DNA from: Kitasatospora sp. MAA4
GTDB lineage: Bacteria > Actinomycetota > Actinomycetes > Streptomycetales > Streptomycetaceae
Direction: 5' to 3'
Length of the DNA: 64,000 nucleotides
Assembly (NCBI RefSeq): GCF_029893355.1
Contig: NZ_JARZAI010000002.1
Location: 434,001-498,000 of the forward strand
Of the stretch, positions 53,773 to 63,358 are shown piece by piece; the first letter of the stretch is position 1; every line of letters starts with the position of its first letter. Position numbers and translations under genes: made by a program. The notes beneath the pieces are model-generated. The model had not been told where the DNA came from, did not search any database, and saw nothing but the letters and a program-made list of their open reading frames with translations.

Positions 53773-54873
53773 CTACGGCAGGATGAGAGGCCACATCGGA
53801 TGGACCCGGTTGGTGTCGGCCGTCAGGGCCAGCCGGTTCAGACCGAAGCCGTCCTCGATGGTCTGCAGCAGGGCGTAGTGGTTGTAGTCGGAGTCGTCCT
53901 TGAAGTTGCGGGGGCCGTTCTTGGAGATCACGATCGCCGGGATGTGCCCGCCGCCGTAGTGCCCGCCGGGCCAGTCGGGAGAGATGTCCGGGTCGCCGGC
54001 CGGTGTGATCGGGGAGTCGCAGCAGTAGTGGGTGTCCGCGTAGCCTCCGGTGCTGTCGGGGCCGAAGGCATCGGACTCGTCGGGCACGATGACGATCGCG
54101 TTGGTCGAGCCGTTGTTCCAGGCCTGGCTGGCCGTGATCGTGTCGACCGCCTTGCGCACGAAAGTCTCGGCCTTGGACTTGAGCGCGATGTCGTTGGCGT
54201 CGTCCTTGCTGTCCGCCAGGGGGCACGGCGATTCGGGGTGCCCCGGGACGGCGGTGTCGACGCCGCCGTGCATATCGTTGCAGATGTCGGGGCTGATCCA
54301 GACGTACCGGGGGATCGTGCCGTTGCGGCCGTTGAGGTCATCGCTGAGGGACGTGTAGGGCTTGATGTGCTGGCGCCGGGCGCTGTCGTCGCGGACGTCG
54401 GTGTAGAGCATGAAGGGGTTGTGCCGGTTGACGTACAGCCCGCCGTTGGCGCTGTTCCCCGTGAAGCCCGTGGACGGCATGGCGTCCATGTAGGCGCCCC
54501 ACGGCACGTTGTTCGCCTCGAGCTCGTCGACGATGTTGCGATGGTCGACGCGGTTGTCCGGGTCGTCGTTGTTCAGCCACCAGTTGTGGCCGGACGTGGC
54601 CGCGATGTAGTTCGGCTCGCTGGGGTGCGTGATGCCGTAGTAGCTGGTTGCCAGGGCGTAGTGGTTGGCCAGCTGGTTGAAGTAGGGGGCGTGCGAGTCT
54701 CCGATGATGCTGTCGTACGAGTGGTTCTCCAGCATGATCACAAAGACGTGGTCCAGCGATGGGTTCGCAGCCGCGGACGGTGCGGCCGCCACCACTGACG
54801 GCAGGACGGAGCCGATCAGCAGCGTTGCTGCTGCCAGTGCTCTCACTCCGCGGCGCCGACGTCGTTCGCTCAT
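53773..54873 (-). CDS. Secreted phosphoesterase (acid phosphatase/phospholipase C-like superfamily)
   Basis: A 366-residue protein. ATG 54873 starts a basic signal peptide (MSERRRRRGVRALAAATLL). Superfamily motifs are FVIMLENHSYDSIIG, THPSEPNYIA with the putative catalytic Ser/Thr region, WISPDICNDMHGG, VIVPDESDAFGPDS and GGHIPAIVIS near the end. This is the alkaline-phosphatase-like fold of AcpA/PlcC-type enzymes, which cleave phosphate esters outside the cell. A related protein lies at 62131-63006. The ending includes HYALLQTIEDGFGL, the common final helix. Confidence 0.83.
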   Translation of the reverse strand: MSERRRRRGVRALAAATLLIGSVLPSVVAAAPSAAANPSLDHVFVIMLENHSYDSIIGDSHAPYFNQLANHYALATSYYGITHPSEPNYIAATSGHNWWLNNDDPDNRVDHRNIVDELEANNVPWGAYMDAMPSTGFTGNSANGGLYVNRHNPFMLYTDVRDDSARRQHIKPYTSLSDDLNGRNGTIPRYVWISPDICNDMHGGVDTAVPGHPESPCPLADSKDDANDIALKSKAETFVRKAVDTITASQAWNNGSTNAIVIVPDESDAFGPDSTGGYADTHYCCDSPITPAGDPDISPDWPGGHYGGGHIPAIVISKNGPRNFKDDSDYNHYALLQTIEDGFGLNRLALTADTNRVHPMWPLILP

Positions 54874-55160
54874 CGGTTCTTCTTTCTCTGCGGTGCCCGG
54901 ACCCGCATTCCCGTACGGCCCGGGCGGTTCCCGATTTCGGCCGGTGCAGCCGAGTGACCAGAGTGTTTCCGTCCTGGGCGCTGCGTTTGACATGCGCGCC
55001 GTCATGTCACCCGATCGGATCAGCGCTCGGCGTTGGGGTGGGGGCGAGAAAGGTTAGGGGTCGTCCCTCATGTCCGCCCGAGGGGTGAACTGCGTGAATA
55101 AGGCCAGCAGAACGAGCGCTACCCCATCCGCTCGGAAACCCCTCACCGAAGGGAATGGAA

Positions 55161-55724
55161 ATGTCGACCAAGAAGTTCCGCATTGCCCTGCTCGCCGCTC
55201 TCGCACTCGCGGTGCCGGCCGTGTCGCTGGGTACCGCCACCGGGGCGCAGGCCGCCTCGGCGCCCAGCTACTCGACGTGGCAGCACGACGTGAAGAAGGA
55301 CATCGCTCCCGCGATCCCGTGGCTGGAGAACCGCGTCGACGAGGGCGGCAGCAAGCTGGCCATCGTGCTCGACATCGACAACACCTCGCTGGAGTCGTAC
55401 TACCACCCGGGGGACCCCAACGTGCCGGTGCTCAAGGTTGCCCAGTGGGCGGAGGACCACGACATGTACGTGCTGGTCGTCACCGCGCGCACCGACTCGT
55501 CGTCGGCCTGGCAGGACATGCAGGACGCCGGTTACCCGGTGGACGGCGTCTGCACCCGCCACCACGGCGAGTCGACGCCGGACGGCAAGGCGCGCTGCCG
55601 GAAGGACTTCACCGAGGACGGTTACACCATCACCGCCAACATCGGTAACCGCGACACCGACTTCGAGGGCGGCTACTTCGAGAAGCACTTCAAGCTGCCC
55701 GACTACGGGGGCATTCTCGAGTGA
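55161..55724 (+). CDS. Secreted HAD-superfamily acid phosphatase
   Basis: A 187-residue protein. ATG 55161 is preferred to ATG 55155 because GAAGGGA is better spaced. Signal peptide ends AQAAS. HAD motifs are the nucleophile in LDIDNTSLES (motif I, DxDxT-like), the Thr in VVTARTDSS (motif II), and the acidic GNRDTDFEGG (motif IV). It belongs to the class-B/plant-type acid phosphatase group. Probably releases phosphate from external organic phosphate together with the divergent phosphoesterase. Confidence 0.86.
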   Translation: MSTKKFRIALLAALALAVPAVSLGTATGAQAASAPSYSTWQHDVKKDIAPAIPWLENRVDEGGSKLAIVLDIDNTSLESYYHPGDPNVPVLKVAQWAEDHDMYVLVVTARTDSSSAWQDMQDAGYPVDGVCTRHHGESTPDGKARCRKDFTEDGYTITANIGNRDTDFEGGYFEKHFKLPDYGGILE

Positions 55725-55777
55725 GCCTCTGACGCGTCGCTCCGCAGGCGGCGGTAGAGGGGGATCGGCGGATCCCC

Positions 55778-55810
55778 GAGCCCGCTCGGTCGAATCGACC
55801 GAGCGGGCTC
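55778..55810. terminator. Bidirectional hairpin terminator
   Basis: A perfect 16-bp inverted repeat (55778-55793 with 55795-55810) between the acid phosphatase gene and the convergent LuxR-type regulator, directly abutting the latter's stop. Confidence 0.83.
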
Positions 55811-58108
55811 TCAGCGCTGCGACCGGGTCGTCCAGGTGGCTATCTGGGTACGCGAGGTGAAGCCCAGTTTGACCAGGATGCGCTGGACGTGGCCCTGCGC
55901 GGTGCGGGGTGAGACGACCAGCAGAGCGGCGATCTGCTTGTCCGTCAGCCCCTGCGCGACCAACCGGACGACCTGCTGCTCGCGCCCGGTGAGCGGGGAG
56001 GCCGTTGCGGCGCTCCGGCACCCGGGCGTTCGCTCCAGCGCGCGGTCGACGGCCTGTTCGACGGCCAGTGCCCGGCCGGCCTGGACCGAGCGGGTGAAGG
56101 CCTCGTCGCCGAGAGCCCGGCGGAGCCGGGCCTCGCAGTCGGTGTGGTGCCGGAGGAGCCGGCCGACCCCCGGGAGCCTGGTACCGAGCTGCTGCCACAG
56201 GGACTGTGCGGCCCCGAGCAGCTCGGCGGCCTCCGGAGCGCGGTCCTGCTGCGCCCGGGTCCAGGCGAGGACCTCCAGACACTGGGCGACGCCGAGCCGG
56301 TTGTGGGCGGGAGGGCCGCAGCGCAGGCTCTCCTGGAGTCGTCGTGCGGCCGCCGCGGTCGCACCGAGCAGGAGCTCCTGGAGGCCGCTCAGCCACAGTG
56401 CCCAGGAGCGGGCCCACTGCGCCTGCTGCCGCTCGCACAGTTCGAGACCCTCCTGGCACAGGGCCCTCGCCCGGCTGTCCCCCGCCAGACAGCAGGCCAG
56501 GCCGAGCAGGAAGAGCGCGGACCAGGCGTCGCCGTGGTCGCCGTCGGCCCGGTGACGGGCGAGCGTGTCCTCCAGCAGCTGGACACCGGTGGCCAGGTCG
56601 TCGGCGAAGAGGGCGGCCAGACCGGCGAGTTGCTCGGCCTGGGCGCTCGCCCGCGGTTCGTCCAGTTCGGCGGCGAGTGCCCGGCACTCGGTGACCCGGG
56701 CGGCTGCGGCCTCGTCCGCGCCGACCAGCAGGGCAAGCCACCCGTCGGCCCGCAGGGCCGCGATCCGGGCCGGGCTGCGGGCGGTGTCGGCGGCGAGGGC
56801 CCGGGCCAGCCAGAGCCGGTTCTCCTCGAGGTGGTCCGCGCCGAGTTGCGGGCTCCACAGGGCGGCGGCCATCCGCAGGCCGGCCCCCGCCTCGCCCGGC
56901 GTGTCCAGGCAGAAGTCCAGGGCCGCGCGCAGGTTGGGTCTCTCCTGGTCCAGGCGGCAGGCCCAGGTGGCCTGTTGGGCGGTGAACCACTCGTGGTCGG
57001 CGCGCAGCACCAGGGTCAGGTAGTGGTCGCGGTGCCGGCGGCGCAGGGCCTGGCGCTCGTCCGGCTCGCCGAGGTGGAGGCGGCCGTACTGGCGGATGGT
57101 CTCCATCATCCGGTAGCGCACCCGGGCGCCGTGTTCCTCCCGGATCAGGACGGACTTGTCGATCAGGCCGGCCACCAGGTCGAGCACGGCCGCCGGCGGC
57201 AGCTGGGCGTCCGGGCACACGGCCTCGGCGGCCTCCAGGTCCATGCTGCCGGCGAACGCGGACAGCCGCGTCCACAGGATCCGCTCCTGCGGGGTGCAGA
57301 GGTCGAAGCTCCAGTCGAGGACAGCGCGCAGGGTCTGCTGACGGGCCGGCGCCGCCCGGTTTCCCTGAGTGAGCAGGTCGAAGCGCCGGTCCAGCCGGTC
57401 CAGGATCTGCCGGCAGGTCAGGGTTCGCAGACGGGTGGCGGCGAGCTCGACGGCGAGCGGTATGCCCTCCAGCAGGTGGCAGATCAGGGCGGCGGCGTGC
57501 GCCTGCGGCTGGGTCGGGGTGAACTCGCCGAGGGCGGCCGCGGCCCGGTCGACGAAGAGCTCCAGCGCCTCATTGGGCATGTCGGGTCCGGTCCGGGGCC
57601 GGTCCGGGTGCGGGGCGGCCAGCGGCGGCACGGGCAGCGGGCATTCGCCGTCGACCCCGAGAGCCTGCCGGCTGGTGACCAGCAGCTGGAGGTGGGGCAG
57701 CGCGGCCAGCAGGCGGCTGACCAGCAGCGCGCAGGGGTCGAGCAGGTGTTCGCAGTTGTCGAGGAGCAGCAGGAGCCGCCGGCCGTACAACTGGTCGGTG
57801 AGCGCCGCCAGCGGCGGGCGGGCTGCCGCGTGTTCGAGATCGAGGCCGGCCAGTGTGGCGTGTTCGAGTAGATCCGCCCGCTCGACGGCGGCCACGTCCA
57901 CCCGCCACACCCCGGCCGGGTAGGAGCGCTGGACCTCGGTCGCCAGGCGCAGCGCGAGCCGGGTCTTGCCGATGCCGCCCAGGCCGACCAGGGTCAGCAG
58001 TCGGGTCCGGGAGAGCAGGGCGCGCGCGCTCGTGAGTTCGCGGCGGCGGCCGACGAAGCTGGTCGTGTCCGCGGGGAGGTTGCCGGGTCGGCGTCGTGAG
58101 TCGTCCAT
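55811..58108 (-). CDS. Large ATPase-LuxR transcriptional regulator (LAL-like)
   Basis: A 765-residue protein; ATG 58108 (MDDSRRRPGNLPADTTSFVGRR) gives the usual N terminus, although its ribosome-binding site is weak. Order: NTPase domain with Walker A GLGGIGKTR and LLLLLDNCEHLLD, winged region (LRAVLDWSFDLCTPQERILWTRLSAFAG), helical TPR-like sensor region, and C-terminal LuxR helix-turn-helix (LTGREQQVVRLVAQGLTDKQ, then VSPRTAQGHVQRILVKLGF). Such regulators activate transcription on sensing a signal. Divergent from the secreted protein at 58370, a possible target. Confidence 0.88.
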   Translation of the reverse strand: MDDSRRRPGNLPADTTSFVGRRRELTSARALLSRTRLLTLVGLGGIGKTRLALRLATEVQRSYPAGVWRVDVAAVERADLLEHATLAGLDLEHAAARPPLAALTDQLYGRRLLLLLDNCEHLLDPCALLVSRLLAALPHLQLLVTSRQALGVDGECPLPVPPLAAPHPDRPRTGPDMPNEALELFVDRAAAALGEFTPTQPQAHAAALICHLLEGIPLAVELAATRLRTLTCRQILDRLDRRFDLLTQGNRAAPARQQTLRAVLDWSFDLCTPQERILWTRLSAFAGSMDLEAAEAVCPDAQLPPAAVLDLVAGLIDKSVLIREEHGARVRYRMMETIRQYGRLHLGEPDERQALRRRHRDHYLTLVLRADHEWFTAQQATWACRLDQERPNLRAALDFCLDTPGEAGAGLRMAAALWSPQLGADHLEENRLWLARALAADTARSPARIAALRADGWLALLVGADEAAAARVTECRALAAELDEPRASAQAEQLAGLAALFADDLATGVQLLEDTLARHRADGDHGDAWSALFLLGLACCLAGDSRARALCQEGLELCERQQAQWARSWALWLSGLQELLLGATAAAARRLQESLRCGPPAHNRLGVAQCLEVLAWTRAQQDRAPEAAELLGAAQSLWQQLGTRLPGVGRLLRHHTDCEARLRRALGDEAFTRSVQAGRALAVEQAVDRALERTPGCRSAATASPLTGREQQVVRLVAQGLTDKQIAALLVVSPRTAQGHVQRILVKLGFTSRTQIATWTTRSQR

Positions 58109-58369
58109 GGGGTCAGACCGGGTGTGGGGGCACGGTCCATCAGTCCAATGATCCGGTGTGCGTGGTCGGGCGGGACGAGGACCACGTTCCCGCTGCCGCT
58201 GCCGGTGATCAATCAGGTGGACCGCGCTGCGGATACCCGATCTACTCCCAGGCCACCTGGGATGACCCTTCGTCTCGCCCTTGACTCGCGTACCGCCACG
58301 GGTAGTTCGACGCTGCCGAGGCCCGGCTCGGCGGGAATAGCGTCCGGCCAAGGATGAAGGGAGAAAACT

Positions 58370-59794
58370 ATGACAGCAATCAACAAGGCCACCGGAACAG
58401 CCGTTTCGCTCGTGCTGGCCGGCCTCCTCGTGGTGGCGCCCGGCCTTCCGACCGTTCGGGCCTCGGCTGCCCCGGTCTGCGCGGACAGCCAGTGCATGGC
58501 GCGGGAGAGCGCGCAGTGGCGGGCGAATAACCCGAGGCTGGCGACCTTCCTGGACGTGTTCAACTGGATCGCCTTCGCGATCAGTCTGAGCCCGGCCGGC
58601 CCGGTGCGCCCCGCTACGTTCCGCAACGCGTTCCAGGGCGTCGGACTGTCCCGCGGAACCCTGCCGTCGGGGATCTCGCCGGTCTCGACGAGGTTCGGGT
58701 CGCTGGAGAGCACCTCGACCCAGGCGTACGCGCAGCTGGAGGTCGCCGTCGACCTCATCGAGGAGACCATCGCCGAGCCGGGACTCGACCCGGCCGACGC
58801 ACAGCACCTCGTCGACCTCGCCCGGCAGCACGACCTCGACCTCGCCGCCGACCTCCAGCAGGTGTACGACGGCACCCGCACGTCCGCTGAGCTGGCGGAC
58901 TGGATCAACACCGAGGTCCAGTCGGCCGCCGACGGCTTCCTCAACGCGGCCAACGAGGTCTCGAACACCTACGCCGAGGGCGACGTCCCCTCCGACGCCG
59001 TGATCCGCTCCTTCGACGGGGTGGGAACGGCGATGACCGCGGGCTCGGCCGCCGAGTCCAACTGGCAGGGCTTCTGGCAGAACCCGGCCGCCGACCTCGG
59101 TGCGGACAAGGGCGTGCTCGGTCCGAAGAACGTGGGGATCGCCAAGCTGCTCGATCCGAACTCCGGGAAGATCGGCACCGTGGCCGGCGGCCCGGCCAAG
59201 TACCAGCAGATGGTCAAGGACTTCACCGATTCGCTGAAGTCCCCCTCCCGTACCGCGGCCGACGCGATGGCGCGGTTCGACCGGCTCGAGGCGGCGTTCT
59301 CCGCGCCGAACCGGCAGGGCGTCACCATGACCTACCTGCCGAAGGCGAACCTCGACGTGGCCCGCGAGACCATCGCGGCCAAGCGCATGTACGAGGCGGG
59401 GATCACGGACCTGCAGCCGGGCGGGACGGTGGCGAGCGGCCTCACGCCCGACTATGTCGCGCTGGACCAGAGCTTCGTCGGCGACTGCGTGCGGATGTCC
59501 GGGCCGAAGTCCGCCGACGCGTTCAAGGCCGGAGTCAAGGCCAAGATCGGCGAGAAGTTGAAGGTCTACGCCGCGCGGACCGGGCAGCCGGTCCGGGTGG
59601 TGATCGACGCCTCCGACAGCCCCGCCGTCACCGGCGCCTCGCTCGGCGACTTCGCCGACCTGGCGGCGGCCGGGGTGCGGATGGTGTCGCCGCAGGACGC
59701 TGCCACCATCAAGGACGTCGTCGTCCTCGGCCCGGGCGGCATGCTGGTGCAGACCGACTCCGCGGGCCGGATCGTCCTCTCGACCCAGCAGTGA
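58370..59794 (+). CDS. Secreted protein of unknown function with possible nuclease-toxin-like C terminus
   Basis: A 474-residue protein, ATG 58370, GGGAGAA upstream. Signal peptide of about 33 residues. The middle region is helical (LEVAVDLIEETIAEPGLDPADAQHLVDLARQHDLD). The C-terminal 80 residues (EKLKVYAARTGQPVRVVIDASDSPAV ... IKDVVVLGPGGMLVQ) loosely recall the alternating strands of CdiA-type and related restriction-fold toxin ends, but no catalytic set can be assigned. Divergent from the ATPase-LuxR regulator over 261 bp; a strong terminator follows. Not recognised as a known family. Confidence 0.55.
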   Translation: MTAINKATGTAVSLVLAGLLVVAPGLPTVRASAAPVCADSQCMARESAQWRANNPRLATFLDVFNWIAFAISLSPAGPVRPATFRNAFQGVGLSRGTLPSGISPVSTRFGSLESTSTQAYAQLEVAVDLIEETIAEPGLDPADAQHLVDLARQHDLDLAADLQQVYDGTRTSAELADWINTEVQSAADGFLNAANEVSNTYAEGDVPSDAVIRSFDGVGTAMTAGSAAESNWQGFWQNPAADLGADKGVLGPKNVGIAKLLDPNSGKIGTVAGGPAKYQQMVKDFTDSLKSPSRTAADAMARFDRLEAAFSAPNRQGVTMTYLPKANLDVARETIAAKRMYEAGITDLQPGGTVASGLTPDYVALDQSFVGDCVRMSGPKSADAFKAGVKAKIGEKLKVYAARTGQPVRVVIDASDSPAVTGASLGDFADLAAAGVRMVSPQDAATIKDVVVLGPGGMLVQTDSAGRIVLSTQQ

Positions 59795-59800
59795 GCGCTC

Positions 59801-59831
59801 GCCGGACCGCCGGATCATCCGGCGGTCCGGC
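59801..59831. terminator. Hairpin terminator
   Basis: A perfect 15-bp inverted repeat (59801-59815 with 59817-59831), 6 bp after the secreted-protein stop and 12 bp from the end of the convergent propeller gene. Confidence 0.83.
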
Positions 59832-59843
59832 GGTACGCCCCGG

Positions 59844-60866
59844 TCAGTTCGCCTGGAGGTAGGCGGGTGCCAGGGCCGCCTTCGTGAGGAGACGGGCGGC
59901 GCCGGTGCCGTCGGCGGGGACGGTCCACAGGTCGGTGCCGTAGTTGCCGGGCAGGGCGTAGACCAGGGTGGAGTCGTCGGACCAGACGGCCTGGTCGTCG
60001 ATGTTGCGGTGCTCGGCGGTCGCGGTCTCGGTCATGGTGCGCAGGTCCAGGACGTACAGCCGCCAGGGGGCGTCCGGGGAGGCCCCGGGGACGCGCTTCT
60101 TGTAGGCGATCCGGGTGCCGTCGGGCGACAGCGAGGGGCACTCGACGTTCTGGTGCAGGGTGGTCAGGGTGCGGGCGGAGAGCGATCCCTGGACCAGGTA
60201 GGTCTGGCCGCCGGTCGCCACGGTGGCGTAGAAGCGGTCGTCGTCGGCGAAGGTGACGCCCCAGACGTTGATGTCGCTCGCCCGGTAGGGGTGGCCGTCC
60301 TTGATGATCGTGAACGTCTCCAGGTTGTCGTCGAGCTTCCAGGTGCGGGTGTCCACGATCGAGGTGCGGGTGGAGAAGTTGGTCCCCGCGTACGAGTCGC
60401 CGCCGACGAAGACCGTCCACGCGGCGAGCCGGCCGTCGGGGGAGACCCGGGCCCGGGTCGGGATGCCGGCCAGCGGGAAGCGGTGCAGCTCGCGCAGCCC
60501 GGCGTCGAGGATGACGGCCTGGTAGCTGTCCCCGAGCGTGCCGTGCTCGGCCTGGAGGCAGACACCGGTGCCGGAAGCGGCGTAGAAGCGCAGGCACTTG
60601 ACACCGGAGGCGGTGCGCGGGGCGTCCGGCCGGTCGGCCGGGACGGTGACCAGGTCGTCGCGGTACGGCCCCCAGGTCATGTTGCGGAAGACCAGTTCCC
60701 GGCCGCTCGGCGGCCGGAGCGTGAGGTTGCCGTTGCGCACCGCGGGCCCGCCGGCCTGTTGGTGCTCCCGTTGGCCCGCGTTCGCGGAGGCGTTCAGGAC
60801 GGCGGTGGTGCCGACGCCGCCGAGTAGCAGGACGGCGAACAGCAGCAGGAGCACGCGCCGGGTCAT
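59844..60866 (-). CDS. TolB-like beta-propeller membrane-anchored or secreted protein
   Basis: A 340-residue protein, ATG 60866 with AGGAGG upstream and overlapping the MFS gene stop (ATGA). It has an N-terminal hydrophobic segment (MTRRVLLLLFAVLLLGGVG). PD40/TolB-type blades are RVSPDGRLAAWTVF, CPSLSPDGTRIAYKKR and AVWSDDSTLVYALPGNYG. These propellers bind partners or ligands outside the membrane. Third gene of the operon phosphoesterase-MFS-propeller, so a link to the transporter or to the phosphoesterase product is plausible. Confidence 0.78.
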   Translation of the reverse strand: MTRRVLLLLFAVLLLGGVGTTAVLNASANAGQREHQQAGGPAVRNGNLTLRPPSGRELVFRNMTWGPYRDDLVTVPADRPDAPRTASGVKCLRFYAASGTGVCLQAEHGTLGDSYQAVILDAGLRELHRFPLAGIPTRARVSPDGRLAAWTVFVGGDSYAGTNFSTRTSIVDTRTWKLDDNLETFTIIKDGHPYRASDINVWGVTFADDDRFYATVATGGQTYLVQGSLSARTLTTLHQNVECPSLSPDGTRIAYKKRVPGASPDAPWRLYVLDLRTMTETATAEHRNIDDQAVWSDDSTLVYALPGNYGTDLWTVPADGTGAARLLTKAALAPAYLQAN

Positions 60867-62125
60867 GTCGTTGCCTCCTGGTGGGTGCGGAGGATGCCGA
60901 AGGCCACAACTGATGTTGTCGCCAGGGCGGTTGCGGCGAGCGCGAGCGCGGTGTGCCCGCCCCAGGCGCTCCACGCCGCGCCGAAGGCGAGCGAGCAGAC
61001 GAACCTGGCGGCGCCCTGGCCGGTGCCCACCAGGGCGAGCCCGGCGCCCTGGTGCTCGGCCGGGACGGTGCCGGACGCGGCGGCGGCGAGGACGCCGTCG
61101 GTGGCCGCGTAGAACGCGCCGTGCAGGGCGAGTACCAGGAGGACCGGCGCGGCGCCGGACAGCGGGCAGAGCAGCAGCCCGTACCCGAGCAGCAGCGCGC
61201 CGTGTCCGGCCAGGAACAGCCTGGGTCGGCCGATGCGGTCCGCGAGCGAGCCGAACGGCACGGCCAGCAGCAGGAATGCGGCCGAGGTGCCCAGCGGCAG
61301 CAGCGGGAACAAGCCCACGGCGAGGCCGGTCCGACGCTGGATCAGGAGGTAGACGAAGGCGTCGCTGACCGTGCTGAGGCCCAGCAGCACCGCGCACAGG
61401 GTCAGCCGGCGCAGGGCCGGTACCCGGATCAGCGCGAGGGTCTGGCGCAGTGGCGGCTTCGCGGCGGGGCCGACCGCGCGGCGGGACGGGACGAACAGCA
61501 GCAGGACCAGGACGCCGAGCGCCGCCACGCACGCGCTGACGGTGAACACCGCGTGGTAGCCGTCGGTACCGGCGCTCGCGCCGCCCTGCGAACCGTCGGC
61601 GGCGGCGAGTACGGCGAACGCGATGAGCGGGCCGAGCAGCGCGCCGACGGTGTCCATGGCGCGGTGCACGCCGAAGGCCCGGCCGCGGTGCTCGGGGGCG
61701 GTGGCGAGCGAGATCATCGCGTCCCGGGGTGCGGTGCGCAGGCCCTTGCCGGTGCGCTCGACGGCGAGCACCGCGCCGATCGCCGGCACGCTGCCGGCGA
61801 GCAGCAGCAGGGGTTTGCACAGCGCGGACAGGCCGTAGCCGAAGGCGGCCACCGCCTTGTGCCGGCCGCCGCCGCGGTCGGCGAGAGCGCCGCCGAGCAG
61901 CTGGACCAGGGCGGTGGCGCCGTTGTTGACGCCGTCCAGCAGGCCGAACCCGAGCGGGGAGAGGCCGAGGCCGGCCACCACGTAGAGCGGCAGCACGGCG
62001 GTGATCATTTCGGAGGAGACGTCGGTGATGAGGCTCACCGCCCCGAGCGCCAGAACGGCGCTCGGAACGGCGGCCCTGCTCCCGGTGGTGCCGGGGAGGG
62101 AGCGACAACGGTCTGCAAGGTACAT
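60863..62125 (-). CDS. MFS transporter
   Basis: A 420-residue membrane protein with about 12 predicted helices, ATG 62125, 5 bp after the phosphoesterase stop. Typical MFS features are DVSSEMITAVLPLYVV in the first helix, GGALADRGGGRHKAVAAFGYGLSALCKPLLLLAGS, and the inter-domain motif FGSLADRIGRPRLFLAG. The first-loop pattern resembles drug and sugar-phosphate-type MFS proteins with two regulatory-like loops. Substrate unknown. Confidence 0.87.
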   Translation of the reverse strand: MYLADRCRSLPGTTGSRAAVPSAVLALGAVSLITDVSSEMITAVLPLYVVAGLGLSPLGFGLLDGVNNGATALVQLLGGALADRGGGRHKAVAAFGYGLSALCKPLLLLAGSVPAIGAVLAVERTGKGLRTAPRDAMISLATAPEHRGRAFGVHRAMDTVGALLGPLIAFAVLAAADGSQGGASAGTDGYHAVFTVSACVAALGVLVLLLFVPSRRAVGPAAKPPLRQTLALIRVPALRRLTLCAVLLGLSTVSDAFVYLLIQRRTGLAVGLFPLLPLGTSAAFLLLAVPFGSLADRIGRPRLFLAGHGALLLGYGLLLCPLSGAAPVLLVLALHGAFYAATDGVLAAAASGTVPAEHQGAGLALVGTGQGAARFVCSLAFGAAWSAWGGHTALALAATALATTSVVAFGILRTHQEATT

Positions 62126-62130
62126 AGGCG

Positions 62131-63006
62131 TCAGTTCCAGATACCGGTGATGTCGGAGGCACCGCCGGAGGCGCCGGCGTGGGTGTTCAGGCCGGCCAGG
62201 TCCTCCAGGGTGTGCAGCATGTCGTAGTGGTTGTAGCTGCTGCTGGAGCTCGAACCCGGGGCGACGTGCTGGCCGTAGAGGAGGGTGGGGATCTGGTTGC
62301 CGGAGTTGAGGTCGTCCTCGTCGTAGGTGACCACGAGCAGGCTGTTGTGGCTCTTGGCCCACTGCGCGTAGGAGTCCAGGTTGTCCTTCACCCAGCTGTC
62401 CCCGGTGCCGACGCTGCAGTCGTGCATGTCGTCGCAGAGGTCGGGGACCACGAAGGAGACCTTCGGCAGCTGCGAGAAGTCGCTCGGGAACTGGTTGAAG
62501 GTGTGCTCGGTGTTGGTCGGCACGTTGTCGAAGCCGAACCACGGCGCGTGCTTCTGGGCGTAGTCGCCGCTGCTGCACGTGGTGCTGCCCTGGGAGGGCA
62601 GGCCTTCGTTGTAACTACCCCAGCTCTTGCCGGAGTTGAGAAGTTCGGAGGCCAGGTTGGGAGCACTGGTGAAGCCGGTGTCGACGCAGCTGTCGTCGGT
62701 GACGCCCTGGGTGTCGCCGGAGAACAGCGCGTAGTAGTTCGGCTGGCTGGGGTGGGTGATTCCGTAGGACTGGGTGAGGGTGGCGCCGCCGCTCGCCAGG
62801 GAGTTGAGGTACGGGGCGTCGGAGCTGCCGAGGATCTGCCCGTAGGCGTGGTTCTCCATCACGACCACCACCACGTGGTCGGGGGAGGGGAGGGTGTCCG
62901 CGTGCGCGGGGACGGAGGACCAGAGCCCGAGAGCTCCGGTCGCCAGCGCGGCGGCACAACCCGCCGCGACCAGCGGGCGGTGGGAGTGCACTTTGGGTGA
63001 GGACAT
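62131..63006 (-). CDS. Secreted phosphoesterase (acid phosphatase-like), second paralogue
   Basis: A 291-residue protein; ATG 63006 has GGAGGT upstream and starts a signal peptide (MSSPKVHSHRPLVAAGCAAAL). Motifs match the protein at 53773: VVVVMENHAYGQILG, THPSQPNYYALFSGD, FVVPDLCDDMHDC, VVTYDEDDLNSGNQIP and HYDMLHTLEDLAGL. It is first in an operon with an MFS transporter and a TolB-like propeller, an arrangement that suggests release and uptake of a phosphorylated or dephosphorylated compound. Confidence 0.85.
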   Translation of the reverse strand: MSSPKVHSHRPLVAAGCAAALATGALGLWSSVPAHADTLPSPDHVVVVVMENHAYGQILGSSDAPYLNSLASGGATLTQSYGITHPSQPNYYALFSGDTQGVTDDSCVDTGFTSAPNLASELLNSGKSWGSYNEGLPSQGSTTCSSGDYAQKHAPWFGFDNVPTNTEHTFNQFPSDFSQLPKVSFVVPDLCDDMHDCSVGTGDSWVKDNLDSYAQWAKSHNSLLVVTYDEDDLNSGNQIPTLLYGQHVAPGSSSSSSYNHYDMLHTLEDLAGLNTHAGASGGASDITGIWN

Positions 63007-63358
63007 GACAAACCTCCGATGAGCCTTGGGGATGGGGAGTTGCATCGGTGTTGGACTTGCCTGAATTCGGGCGTCGCGCAGGCGGGGCGGCGATGCTTCG
63101 GCACTCGCGGCAGATCCTGCGGAAGGTCGCCGAGTCGGAGTGTGCGGGGCGGTGCGAACCGGAGTCAAGAGAAATCCGCGAGCACTTGTTCCGACCCGAT
63201 CGGCCGGGCGGCTCATAACTGTATAGGGAAGGGAATTCAGGGCCTTACTGTTCTTTGCTGAATCATTACCTTCTTCCCGTCCACCTGGATGGCCCCCGTC
63301 TGCCATGTTTCGGCCGCGCGTTCCGATTCGCTGGGACGCCTGGCACCAGGAGGACCTC
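63007..63358. promoter_or_regulatory. Divergent non-coding region before the S53 protease gene
   Basis: No gene was recognised. It holds the promoters of the phosphoesterase operon (minus) and the protease (plus). The stretch 63215-63275 is more AT-rich than its surroundings. AGGAGG (63348-63353) is the protease ribosome-binding site. Confidence 0.5.

Noticed and set aside
55080..55110. Possible PhoP (PHO box) repeats before the acid phosphatase gene
   Set aside because: Two TTCAC elements are present on the minus strand, but they are 9 bp apart rather than the 11-bp repeat spacing of streptomycete PHO boxes.
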